DNA of 39,700 nucleotides, taken from contig NMRA01000006.1 in the NCBI GenBank assembly GCA_002633005.1, forward strand, positions 562,460 through 602,159, written 5' to 3'. The stretch is from Phoronis australis (taxonomy: Eukaryota; Phoronida; Phoronidae). The position numbers were made by a program, and so were the translations under genes. A model generated the notes under the pieces. The model did no database searches, had not been told where the DNA came from, and saw only the letters and a list, made by a program, of their open reading frames with translations. Below are positions 8,601 to 18,059 of the stretch, one piece after another (within the stretch, counting starts at the first letter, position 1; every line of letters begins with the position of its first letter).

Positions 8601-10228
8601 GCGTTACTGAACAGCTTTTTGCACCATGGTCAAGTGCAAGCGACACCTTTGGGGCAACAGGAGACATATCTTTGAGCCAGATTGATTTCTAATGGTGTAC
8701 TTCAACAATGAATACTGATGGACCGAATTTTCGTGTTAAAAGGAGTTACCCAACGATCCTCTTGTTGATCCCCTTGAACAGGACCGGCGAGTGTTACGGT
8801 GGCAAAAGCAGCCACAAGGAGGAAAACAATCTGAAAATAAAACGTATTAAAGAAGGTTAAAAAGAAATCGTGTTGCAACCATTCGACGACTTGTCGCCAA
8901 CATCCCTCGCTGAAGAAAAGTATCTCATACTGCATGGAGCATTTCGGCACGTGTACCCATAGTACGAGAGTTAAGAGGAGCAGGTCTGGTCGTTTGTACT
9001 ACGGGTTTGGTGTCTGCTGGTCCGTAACTACAGTACAGAGGCACGGCTATGGAATTTGTTCACTCTTTGCAATATGGTGGCACTGTACTGTTAGACTGTA
9101 GCCGCGGGCATTTTGCACTGACTATACATTGAAAATTTGGGGTACGCCAGGGTTGGCGGAATTTTTAAGTTAAGAAGGTTCAGTGAATCTGGTTTGCTTA
9201 TTTCTGAACATGTTGGGAATGAGAAAAGTCCACTGGTTCGTCTATAGATACATTTTTCATCAAGATGGCGACCCCCTATAGTGTTTCTGCGTAGCAACTG
9301 AGAAATGTACTTTATCCCACGCGCGTTGAATCTGTCGAGGGAAATACGGCCATGAAATAAAGTTTTCCGTATTCACCTCCCGCACTACTTCAACAGCGAC
9401 CTCTGACATGTAAAGTTTAAAAGGTAGGTCAATGTCGACTCGACTTCTTCAGCCGGTTCGATAATCAAACTTTCCGAATAATAGTTTAAAATAATGCAGT
9501 TGCAACAGTGTAACTAACACTCGACATGCAACCAGGCTCTAAAAGTAAAATTTGGAACAAAACTGGTAATTGTAAGACACTTATGTCTCAGTTTTCAATT
9601 GCTGAATACTATATCGTCTGCAACTCAGGCGCCGATTCCTAGGAAATTAAAATATCAAATATTGTGCACGATCTTTGTTTTGTGTTGGCGATTAGAATGT
9701 AAACCGGCAATCACTTATGTTGCTCCAACATTGTTCAGAGGAAAATTAATATTCGTGAGTTCTATGGCCAATAGGGCTGGTTTAATGTATGAATGGGCTC
9801 ACAGACTTAGTACCGTGGATACGCCTAGTATGCATTCATCAGTTTCTTTGCTTCCCCGGAACCCACCCATTTTTTTAACTCAGCTCTATAGGGCAACAGC
9901 TTCGGTGAACTATGAACAAAACACATCTGCGAATCTATTGCTGCAAAAGAATTTTTCCCGGCATGTTGGCATTGCACTTATTTAGGACTCAGCAACGCGG
10001 CGCGGAACTTCGTTCGTTGTAACTCAATAGTCGTTATTCAGTGCAAATACTCAGGCGCGGGCTTCAAATACATGTAGACCAAGCACTGAATTCAGGAGTG
10101 CACCGAGTTCTGCCATACTACAAGCACGGCGAAGAATGGCCTACCCGCAACCACTATTGTATCTGCCGTACGGCGAGATAAATGCACTGTACCACAGTGT
10201 ACGTAAATGTACTTACCGCAATCTTCAT
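5676..10228 (-). CDS. Secreted cysteine-rich, probably amidated peptide precursor (4 exons)
   Basis: Coding exons on the minus strand: 10217-10228 (start codon, donor GTAAGTAC), 8750-8830 (after TTATTTTCAG, donor GTAACTCC), 7898-7964 (after TTTACAG, donor GTAAAT) and 5676-5782 (after CACTTTTCAG). Phases 0, 0 and 1 agree, giving 88 residues. Exons 1-2 encode a signal peptide (hydrophobic core IVFLLVAAFATVTLAG). Exon 3 is an acidic propeptide. Exon 4 supplies a Lys-Arg cleavage site (LEKR|GSF) and a mature part of about 25 residues with six cysteines spaced C-x4-C-x-C-x6-CCC, ending Phe-Gly-Lys, a classical amidation signal. The layout is that of neuropeptide, antimicrobial and venom-peptide precursors. 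I do not recognise the CCC-ending framework, so defence peptide, toxin or hormone remain open. All junctions are intact and no stop interrupts the frame. Confidence 0.8.
5783..7095. other. Distal part of intron 3 of the peptide gene
   Basis: Mostly featureless. On the minus strand at about 6205-6275 GTTCGATTCC resembles a tRNA B box, preceded by TGAGCCAGCAGACC, so this may be a tRNA-derived SINE fragment. No other gene or repeat is recognised. Confidence 0.35.
7210..7724 (-). mobile_element. Short member of the CTCGCTGG transposon family
   Basis: Flanked by 9-bp direct repeats CCCAATGTT (7201-7209) and TCCAATGTT (7725-7733). The left end is CTCGCTGGTTCCTTGAGTGT followed by AGAACACGCAGGTATCATT. 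The right end, read inward, shares AGAGCACGCAGGTATCATTA but has lost the outermost bases. The interior matches the element at 10950-12205 in reverse orientation: GTAAAGCGTTACCAGTTGAA, ACAACAGACCACATTTAC, CTTGAAGCACATACATG and GCCTTGTCATGCAAGTGGCG all have counterparts. No transposase is encoded. A 9-bp duplication fits Mutator-like elements, but I cannot confirm the superfamily. Confidence 0.85.
7593..7619. repeat. 27-nt near-perfect palindrome inside the transposon
   Basis: CACTTCCTCCATC, one unpaired base, then its exact reverse complement. The related element at 10950-12205 has only a single non-palindromic arm here (CACTTCAGTCCATCAGTC read in the same sense). Confidence 0.9.
7965..8749. 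other. Intron 2 of the peptide gene
   Basis: Bounded by GTAACTCC at its 5' end and TTTACAG at its 3' end on the minus strand. It holds no repeat I recognise. A minus-strand frame of 72 codons within it lacks any supporting context. Confidence 0.5.
8831..10216. other. Intron 1 of the peptide gene
   Basis: Bounded by GTAAGTAC and TTATTTTCAG on the minus strand. Unique-looking sequence with no recognisable element. A 128-codon plus-strand frame at 9599-9985 is not supported as coding. Confidence 0.5.
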
Positions 10229-10288
10229 GTCGGCTGAAGTCTTGATGAAATGAGAGTTTATTGTGAAGATTAGGTGAATCGGCAGGTC

Positions 10289-10296
10289 TTTTTATA
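10289..10296 (-). promoter_or_regulatory. TATA box of the cysteine-rich peptide gene
   Basis: TATAAAAA on the minus strand, 61 bases upstream of the start codon at 10226-10228. This predicts transcription start near 10260 and a 5' leader of about 30 bases. Confidence 0.7.
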
Positions 10297-10324
10297 CCGT
10301 TTTCAACTTCTCACGGCAATTACC

Positions 10325-10442
10325 AGTCAACAGTCATCAGCCCACATAAAGACGAAGGTAAATAAAAACTGTTTACTTGTCAACAGCCATCGACCCAAAT
10401 AAAGAAAAGAGTAAATAAAGATTGTTTACCAGTCAACAGTGA
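10325..10442 (+). repeat. 53-bp tandem repeat upstream of the peptide promoter
   Basis: About 2.2 copies of a 53-bp unit: GTCAACAG recurs at 53-bp steps (10326, 10379, 10432), and each full copy contains a TAAATAAA run and ends TGTTTAC (10370-10376 and 10423-10429). TGTTTAC (GTAAACA on the other strand) is the forkhead-factor core. The block starts about 30 bp upstream of the TATA box. Confidence 0.75.
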
Positions 10443-10949
10443 ACAACCATTCGTTTAATTTCAGACTTTTTGAAAATTATATAATCGGCGGCCATGTGTA
10501 CGAGAAGATGTGCAAACTAAGTTGAACAGAATTATACGAATTTTATATCAAACAATGCTTCAACAGTTCTTTGGAGCTTTTTCATAAAAACATTTCCATT
10601 TTTATGAGAGCGCGGGTTTCTTTTGCTTGATTCATTTTCGTAAAGCTCAGGCTCCGTCATTTATCATTTATATTCCCCAATCTCCCTTTGCCCGGCTTGT
10701 TACAATTCAGCCATGGTCCAAAGGCACCCTGGCAATAATTAGCGGTTATTATTATCACGTTATCTAGTTTTCAAAGCGGATACGGCCATTTAGGAAAGCA
10801 ATTTTGGTATAACTGGGTAAATTAGTCAAACACAGAAAACATTAAGAGGTTTTCAAAAACCATTCATCATGCTGTTTCTGACAGTCGTAGGAGGAATACA
10901 AACAAAGCGGACTGTCTGTTCTAGCTAGCTCGGCATTTCTGAAAATGTT

Positions 10950-12205
10950 CTCGCTGGTTCCCTGGGTGCCGCTAGGTGGTCAGTAGCCAGCACCCAGGTA
11001 GCACTTAATTTTCCTCGGGAAATTTTTTATACCGGCGTTTCTGACTGGCTAGTCGAATTCTCAACAGGCAGGGCTTTACGCCTCGCTGGTTCCCTGCGTG
11101 CCGCTAGGTTTGGCGGTAGCCCCGCCAACACGCAGGTGTCACTTAATTTTCCTAGGGAATTTTTTTACACCGACGTTTCTGATTGGCTAGTCGAATTCTC
11201 AACAGGCAGCGCTTTACGCAAACAAACTGGCACGACTGATGGACTGAAGTGTAAATGTGGTCTGTTGTACAGACAAATCGGTGCTTAAAATTTATGTTCA
11301 GGAAATGTGAAGCCTATAGGAATTGTGATTGCGACTTTTTGGAGTGCATCTTTCTACTGTCGATGACTTTTGTTTACGATAGTGTCCGGTATTCATACAG
11401 TATGAATAACACACCCGTCAAATCGGCCAGACTGTGTTTATTGTACATGTATGTGCTTCAAGCATGCGGCTATTACATTACAGCGTTTTCCCGTTGCTCC
11501 CAACTTGTTCGTTTCTATAGCCCAACAACAAGTTGGGAAGTTTACCCCCGTAGCCAATATCTTACACGACTGATTAACTCCATTCTGGCATTTAGGGTTG
11601 GAGGGCCAGCTCTCTTTTGTTCGATAATTGCTCTAATCTCCAATAAGATCGTATCTACCCTGACTGAGTTGCGCTGTTAAAAATAAAAGTTCAGTTATAA
11701 CACATTTGATCATAAACCAATAGCATTTCTGAAATTTTCGTCAAACGGTGACCGTGTGTAGTTTTTGAATCGCCAAAATCGCCCAACTGCAACCGATGTT
11801 ACGACAATTTATTCTTTCCGAATACACCAATTCACTCTGAGTTTGACTGTGTTCACACGTGGTCTGTAATAAGCCTGGTAGATAATTGGCCTGCTTGTTG
11901 TCGTAACAGACAAAAGAGTGTGCTTGCGAGTTAACAAAGAAGCTAGATAATATCACACGCTCATCCCCCCGTAAGTCTGGTAAAGTCACTGAACGGGAAA
12001 ACGCTGTCATGAAACATCACTGCAGAAACGAAATAGTTGCTGCGACGCCACTTGCATGACAAGGCTAAAAATCGTTCACAGTCCGCCATCTTTTCAAGGT
12101 GTTGTAAAGCTAACCAATGACTGCTGAGGTTACATCAACCAATGCTAAAGCGCGTGCCACTGCGTGATACCTGTGTGCTGGCTAGGCACGCAGGGAACCA
12201 GCGAG
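10950..12205 (+). mobile_element. Long member of the CTCGCTGG transposon family
   Basis: Flanked by a perfect 9-bp target duplication GAAAATGTT (10941-10949 and 12206-12214). Both ends begin CTCGCTGGTTCCCTG, in inverted orientation. The left end is tandemly duplicated: unit 1 at 10950-11081 and unit 2 at 11082-11219, both ending CTTTACGC. Each terminal unit carries an internal hairpin. The interior is homologous to 7210-7724 except for an extra block at about 11480-12007. Frames crossing the interior span element boundaries and encode no recognisable transposase. Confidence 0.85.
11480..12007. mobile_element. Element nested in the CTCGCTGG transposon
   Basis: Starts ACAGCGTTTTCCCGTT and ends with its exact reverse complement AACGGGAAAACGCTGT, a 16-bp perfect terminal inverted repeat. 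The related copy at 7210-7724 lacks this whole block at the corresponding point, which acts as an empty site. Just inside the left end TCCCAACTTGTT (11498-11509) and AACAAGTTGGGA (11527-11538) form a 12-bp hairpin. The target duplication is not clear. The CAGCG start is reminiscent of hAT ends, as an inference only. Confidence 0.75.
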
Positions 12206-12214
12206 GAAAATGTT

Positions 12215-13608
12215 CAGCACATCTCGCACGGCAATCCAGTGCTGGATTTCGTTCCCAAATGACGTTCCTCCTCAACGTGCTTCTTTTTCTTGCACAGACT
12301 CGGGATATTCGAATTGCTTTTTTAGGCTGGTTGGCCCAGGCATTTTTGTCGAGTGGCGTAGCTGGAAAACTAGAACACCCAACTGTGTAGAGAGTGGACT
12401 CTTCCGTAATGTTTTGTTTCAGAAGCACCACCTTTTGTAGAGGTTATAAATCCATTTGAAACCGGAAACAGTACAAGACGACCGCCACGTTGTCAAAACT
12501 AAGAACGTCATTTACAACATAAGTTGTTTTTGAAAATAAATGTAATATTGAAAACGATTCTGTAATTTTGTGTATTTATAAAACTGAAACTTATGGACTG
12601 AGTTTCTGCACTCCCAAAGCGAACCCTTTTGTAGGGAACTGTGTCGGAAAGAGCACACTTTCGTAGTGTAGAGAAACTAGTCGCGGTGAACAACTGTGAA
12701 GCACGTCCCGTAGTGCCTCTATGAAAGTACCTAGCGGGGGGCTATGACAACTATGACATGCCACCTGCGTCAGTCATACCGCAACCTGCGTACATCTACA
12801 CTGGCCGATGTCAATCCTGCAAAAGATAACCCTCAAAATGCGTCTTTTCTGCCGCAAACCGATTGTGTCCGTTTAAAAAAAAATGTGATCAATTTTAAAA
12901 ATTCCTTTTATCTATTAAAATTTTGCCTCCATTTTTCAAAGAGCACAAAGCAAAATAAGATTGAGCTTGAGAAGTATATTAATTTATGAAGTTTGTAAGC
13001 AATCCGCATGGATAGCATTATTTATCTATTAGTGGTTCAGCAATTAGAATTTCTGTGTACTTCCCCGTGTGAGCTAAAACGAATTCATTTGTTGTTATTC
13101 TTTTAATCTCATTTCACATCTCTGCCATACAATTCGCAATAGTTTACCCGGGGCTGCCAGCATTTTTTCTTGTTTTGCCCAAATTACTCGTAATTTTCCC
13201 CGGATCTCACTTACGAGAAAATTGACCACCCCTCTCTCTCTCCGAAGAAAACGCCCATGCGAGTTCTTGACTGTACCTTTACTTTCAGAAGGATTGTGAT
13301 TCAATGGCATGCGCGTTGCATGGGTGGCACAGGAATGCGCTAAACTTTACAGATGTCAAGGGCTCTGAGCTCTGATGTGACACTCAACAAGCCCAGTTCA
13401 TTTTACTAACGTCACACATGGATACATTTCGACAGACTCGAACTCGCTTGTCAGCTGTCGCGCAAACAATATACGAAAAACCAATAGCGAAGATGCAAAG
13501 CAATGTTTACATTACAAGTAGCCGTTTTGCATATCACAGCTGTCCCCTCGGGATTTTATCGCGACAGTTGCTCACATATCGTAGTTTTTAGAATAAACCA
13601 GATAGAAC
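12215..13608. other. Intergenic stretch
   Basis: No convincing gene. At 12259 a plus-strand frame starts MTFLLNVLLFLAQT, signal-peptide-like, and ends after 43 codons; its position next to a transposon end and lack of splice sites leave it unsupported. A minus-strand frame ending at 13095 contains a donor-like CTC|GTAAGTGAG near 13210 but has no partner exon. Confidence 0.4.
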
Positions 13609-13716
13609 GTTGTGTGTTTGCGGTTTGATTACAAATCGCCAATTCTCGCCGTTGTCTCCCAGACATTCACTGAAAACAAGGTTTGTGACTTTACTAGCTG
13701 AATGCCAAATATTCTG
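13609..13716 (+). repeat. Dispersed ~108-bp repeat, copy 2
   Basis: Partner of 3823-3930, same orientation. Directly downstream GCAGGTTTGAATCCGCG (about 13761-13777) contains the B-box core GGTTTGAATCC, so a tRNA-derived tail or a second SINE fragment may be joined here; copy 1 lacks it. Confidence 0.75.
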
Positions 13717-14819
13717 CCATCGATCGAGTGTGGTTTAACTCCAGCAGCAGGGCGAAAGTTGCAGGTTTGAATCCGCGTTGAGGGTAATCTCTGAAAACCT
13801 GTTGACTCGCTGACAATGTACGTTTAAAGGAGCCCAACCGGTCATAAGGCCGATGTAACGCATTTTGGGATTTAGTGTTTGGGTAGAGCAATAAAACAGC
13901 AAATTGTATTTTTGTGATTTCAATCGCCGTTTCCTAACAAAGGATTCCAATCAAAGTTAACTGAAATCGAGACTACAACTTCTGTTGTTTTTTTCTTTTG
14001 TTTTTTTTTTTTTACTTTCTGGGCGCTGTGTAGCTGCTGATGAAAGGCAGTTTGAAAAATGCCGATTGCTATTCTCCTTGGTAAATGACGTAAGAAGAGG
14101 CGAAGAGCCAAAGCATAGGGGTGACCTCTACTGGGAAAGAAACTAGAGAACTGCATTAAATCCCTGGCCGAGTTCTTTTATGGACTTTTCTGCACGTCGG
14201 AGGCACAACAAATTCTCTTTCCTGAATGGCCATTCCGCTTCGAAAACTCAATTGCCTGTCTGCTAACTTGTGAAAGCTATTTGGGGGAGGCAACAACTAC
14301 CAGAGCAGTGTGTTGTCAGAAATCACACTTGAACACAAAGATTACATGCTTGACAAAATGAGCTCGCGAGTATAAGGGGGTACCTCAAGGTCACGTGGTT
14401 CAACAGCTTGGGAAGTCGAGGAGCACTGGCCTCGCAGATTTTTCCGAAAATAAAATCAAAAGAAAACACTTGAACGTAAGAAAACCGAAGTATTTTTGGT
14501 GAAAAAGCTTCGCAAAATTGTTGAAACATCGTGTATTTATACTTCATTGCCGCCGATTAAGTCACCTTTAAGGGTTCGTGGAGGTCCGGCATACATGAAA
14601 GTCTGAATGTGAAAAATTATCAACGTTTTGTTCTCTGAAAAACGTAGCGTCGTGTTTGCGATAACGTGCCAGCGACCGTCTTAGCTACGATCGGGCTTAC
14701 TTTGCCCTTTATCGAATGATATCCAGTTTCGCCAGCAAAACGTTCGGCTGCGACTGCGGCATTCCAGGTTTGACTACATCAGGTAATATCTCTTTAATTG
14801 GCATATAATCCATAAAATT

Positions 14820-15215
14820 GTGTTTTAGAGCTGATCTATCCAAAAAGTTTGGTATCTTCCGTGGCCATGATATTTTTGGTGCGTCATACTAAAAAATCAG
14901 TCACAGAATACACTATTAAACTCAGTTTTCTCTTTTCTTTGTGACCGCGTTCACAAAAATACTTTGTTTTTACGTGATTGAAAATATACGTTGCTCATAT
15001 CGCAAATAAAATAATTTGATAATCCTTTTTGTATTATGTTATGTCATGTGTGAAAACAAACTAGATTTTAATTTGAACCTAATCCGAAAACTGTACTTTG
15101 AAATTGATCTCTCCAAGAGGTTTGATAACGTTAACTTGGGTGCCCAGTGTGCTGGCGCTTCACAAGAAGTTGAATAACTGAAAAAAGGTAACAGAATACG
15201 AAATAAAGCTGTATT
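14820..15215. repeat. Diverged tandem repeat, about 270-bp period
   Basis: TTGATCTCTCCAAGAGGTTTGATAAC near 15103 aligns with CTGATCTATCCAAAAAGTTTGGTATC near 14831, and CAGAATAC follows each at a similar distance. On the minus strand both copies give related peptides (NFLDRSALKHNF and NLLERSISKYSF), so an old coding origin is possible. The rest of 13.9-15.7 kb shows nothing I can name. Confidence 0.4.
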
Positions 15216-15778
15216 TACTTAAAAAATATGTCCCATTCAAAAAGCATAATTTGGGAATGATGTTTGTCTAAATTGCGTCTACATTCAATTTTGATTTTGA
15301 CGAGTATTTTCTGAAACGTTATTACGCTCCTGCACGCGCCCATCCCTTTTATATTCGAACTGTCATCGTCTTATGCTCATTGTCCCTTTGTTTAGATGAC
15401 AAAATTTCAGTGCAAAACTTTTGGTGGATTCTAATTTGTGACCAGGATGGGTAGTAATAACAATTCTGTTGGCAGTGCACGAAGCTTGATGAAACGTGTT
15501 TAATGACATTCACTCTGCTTTCCGGTCGTCGAAACCATTAGCATGCAAAGGTCCCAGCTGTTATTAATCATCTGTAAATTAATTTGCATAAATTATGGTG
15601 CGGCTTCCTGCGCCCAGACTTGCTAGTCTTGCAATCATATCTTTTTTGAAAAGAGGCTAGAACACGCCATTTTCTCAATGGAATGGATGGTGGTCTTCGT
15701 TTAGTCAAGTTGAACATCAGCAATAATCAAAGAATCGCGCAAGTATTGCACCCAAAGACTGAATATTCATCTCAGAGT

Positions 15779-15802
15779 GACGTCATTGTTTAAGTGACGT
15801 AG
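15779..15802. promoter_or_regulatory. CRE-like sites upstream of the Cys-tail membrane gene
   Basis: TGACGTCA (15779-15786) is the full palindromic CREB/ATF site. A half site TGACGT follows within GTGACGTAG about 15 bp later. They lie 56-80 bp upstream of the ATG at 15858. No TATA box is evident. Confidence 0.5.
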
Positions 15803-15857
15803 ATTAGAACAATCTAGGAATTTGAGCTGTTAATCTGGACAACTGGAAAAAATTGAA

Positions 15858-16370
15858 ATGTTACTGCCTTTCAGAGATTTCAGGATCGCATGTACAACCG
15901 CGTTTCTCGTCTCGTGTCAGATTTATTTTGTTGAAGTTAAATCCGATGGTGTCCTCAACAGAGTTGGAAAAAGTGTCAAAGCGTACTCATTGTCTCAGAA
16001 CAGTAGTAGGAAGCAACTCCAAGAATCTCGCCAGAGGCTTGTTTTAGGGTGGAAAGAGCACGAATCCAACTGGCTGCGCAGAACGTCGATCGACACTAAC
16101 GGGAGCCGACATGGTTATGCAGGAGGAAGCGATGACCAACTCTATGCTGGAGACTCAGAGTCTTATAATACCACGAGGTCGCACGTGCGGACAAAAAGAA
16201 TTGTTCCCAACGCGTTCCTAAACATGGCATTTCCGGAAAGTGCTGTGTCGTTAACTACGGGAACTCTGGGAATCGTCATTATAATTCTCGTCACGATACT
16301 ATGCTGCATTTTATGTTATTTATGTCGAAAATGTTGTGAGACAACGTGTCCGTGCTGCTGTGGGAAATGA
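15858..16370 (+). CDS. Small type I membrane protein with Cys-rich tail
   Basis: Intact 170-codon frame with a purine at -3 of the ATG. Residues 10-27 form a hydrophobic segment fitting a signal peptide. The ectodomain (about 28-134) has N-glycosylation sequons at Asn48, Asn81 and Asn104 and a furin-type site RTKR at 111-114, which could release most of the ectodomain. Residues 137-156 are a strong membrane segment (LGIVIIILVTILCCILCYLC) followed by RKCCETTCPCCCGK. Ten cysteines fall in the last 22 residues; such juxtamembrane clusters are typical palmitoylation or metal-binding tails (inference). No family is recognised; a resemblance to shisa-type Cys-plus-membrane proteins is only general. 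CRE-like sites lie upstream. An ATTAAA at 16470-16475 could serve polyadenylation. Expression is unproven. Confidence 0.65.
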   Translation: MLLPFRDFRIACTTAFLVSCQIYFVEVKSDGVLNRVGKSVKAYSLSQNSSRKQLQESRQRLVLGWKEHESNWLRRTSIDTNGSRHGYAGGSDDQLYAGDSESYNTTRSHVRTKRIVPNAFLNMAFPESAVSLTTGTLGIVIIILVTILCCILCYLCRKCCETTCPCCCGK

Positions 16371-16375
16371 CAATC

Positions 16376-17761
16376 CGAAGATGGCGTGGAAATTTCTAGA
16401 ATTTTTCTGTGTCACTAACTGGCGTTGTGTTACTGCTGGACAATAGTGGCAGAACGCCTGATTTTGGTCATTAAATATTTCGAAATTGGAAGCTAGTGTT
16501 TAACTACCATAAGACTTCTCGAAGAAATGATCGCGTACATAAAAGATATCGCCGGCTCTTGTACAGCCGTGCACACAAACCGACAGACACACAAGCTGCC
16601 AGATATTAAGAGTCCAGTTGATTGGAGATTTAAGTGAACAACTTGCGTGATAGCCACTTTCGGGGGTCTCGTATTTTGAGAACCCGTTTTCTCCACCGAA
16701 TAACAGGCATCAAACTGGTTCTCGAAATCCGGGACCGCCAAAATTGTGATTGTTAAAATTTTCAAGACGTTTTATTGTCACTCGTTAACCAAGGAAATTG
16801 CATACTTAGATTCTCAAGTCTCTGTTTCTGAAAAAAATCTGGAGTATTAGTTTTAAAACTATTAAACTATTATGTTTTACAATTGAACTTGTCTTTTTCC
16901 CTAACGTTCTCTTATCTTGCTCTGTTCGCACTCCAATTTCTAACATTTTTGAGCTGTTGAAAAATCCTCAAGACATCAGCTAAGCGCACGTCCGCGCTAT
17001 ACATAAAGCGAGACATTTGCGAGACACTTCGAGAATTCTTGTCTCATAATTTAACAATCACTTAAAAGGATGCAGGCGGTCTGATGTATGTCTCACTGTG
17101 CATCAGACGTTGCAGGCCATGTGGTTGAGCCCATTGCTTGTTTCTCGAAGAAACTGTTGGCTTTTGTTTTTTGATTTAGCCATATGTCAGGTAACCTGAT
17201 TACGAATAGTAAAAAGTTGATTTTCAATGTTTTGCGTTTCTAAAATAGATTTGTCTTCTGTCTAGTCGATAAGTCTACGGATTTCATTTATAGACAGATC
17301 TGAATTCCAGCCTTAGCCAGGGAAGAGATCTGTAACGCATGGACCTACGCTAGGACCTCGCTAAAATTTATCCAAAATCAAGTGTTCTCATTTAAAATAC
17401 ATGACAATATCTCACGTAATCTCGCGAAGTCTTGCTGTTTCACAAAAACAGGTGAAGCCTTCCGAAAGTCAGAAAAAAAACACCCAATAGACTCATCGTG
17501 AAAGAGGACTCAACGTACGAAAGCCCGGTTATCGATCTATTGCTTCTTCGTGAAACAAGTTTTCAAGTCTGCCTGTATTGTTAAGAAAATGAACAGACTT
17601 TCCTTTTGTTGCCACACGCACTATACAGTGTATGTTGGTACATGTATTTAGTGGTGTTATCGACTTATCCAGGTGTATTCTCTCTAGTCTATGACAACGT
17701 GAGTAATACTACCCAATGTTTGGGTATTTCAAAATCAGTGAAACACTCGGGACACACTGGG
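16376..17761. other. Intergenic stretch
   Basis: No gene supported. A small hairpin GTCTGATG (17079-17086) / CATCAGAC (17101-17108) is itself flanked by direct TGCAGGC repeats. A 90-codon minus-strand frame at 16493-16765 has no splice or family support. Confidence 0.4.
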
Positions 17762-17950
17762 TTACCCATAAATCTCGTGATGTGCCTGTGTTGGGCTAGG
17801 CGGCATTCTCCTGGTAATATCTGAATGACCAATCTCGTCCATGTCAAGCTTTCTCGTGAAGGTGGCATTCAACAGTTTTTGCTCATCATTTTGGGCTTGG
17901 AAAACCAGATCAAGTCTGCTCCAGCAGTCTGTTCCCGAGGATGAAATAAA
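17762..17950 (-). CDS. Terminal exon of an unidentified minus-strand gene
   Basis: The minus strand shows an excellent acceptor (CAGTTCCTATTTTCAG) followed by 62 codons in phase 0 and a stop at 17762-17764. The peptide reads FISSSGTDCWSRLDLVFQAQ, NDEQKLLNATFTRKLDMDEI and RRMPPSPTQAHHEIYG, with one N-glycosylation sequon (NAT). Composition and acceptor make a real exon likely. The upstream exon must lie at higher coordinates, beyond the tandem array at 18.06-19.2 kb; a CpG-rich block near 21 kb is one possible origin. Family unknown. Confidence 0.5.
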   Translation of the reverse strand, partial: FISSSGTDCWSRLDLVFQAQNDEQKLLNATFTRKLDMDEIGHSDITRRMPPSPTQAHHEIYG

Positions 17951-18059
17951 CTGAAAATAGGAACTGTATACTGACTGGGTCAAAGACTTCAAAAACTTTA
18001 CACAAAGTCTATTGAAACTGATTCCAAAATCATTTTATGCACCCACATATTTATATATG

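Noticed and set aside
9599-9985. 128-codon plus-strand frame
   Set aside because: Begins at a non-ATG codon, lies in intron 1 of the peptide gene, and shows no motif or splice context; one such frame is expected by chance in 40 kb.
11255-11680. 141-codon plus-strand frame
   Set aside because: Crosses from the outer transposon into the nested element, so it cannot be an ancestral protein.
14036-14062. CTGATGA followed by GAAA, hammerhead-like spacing
   Set aside because: No stem II can form between the two motifs.
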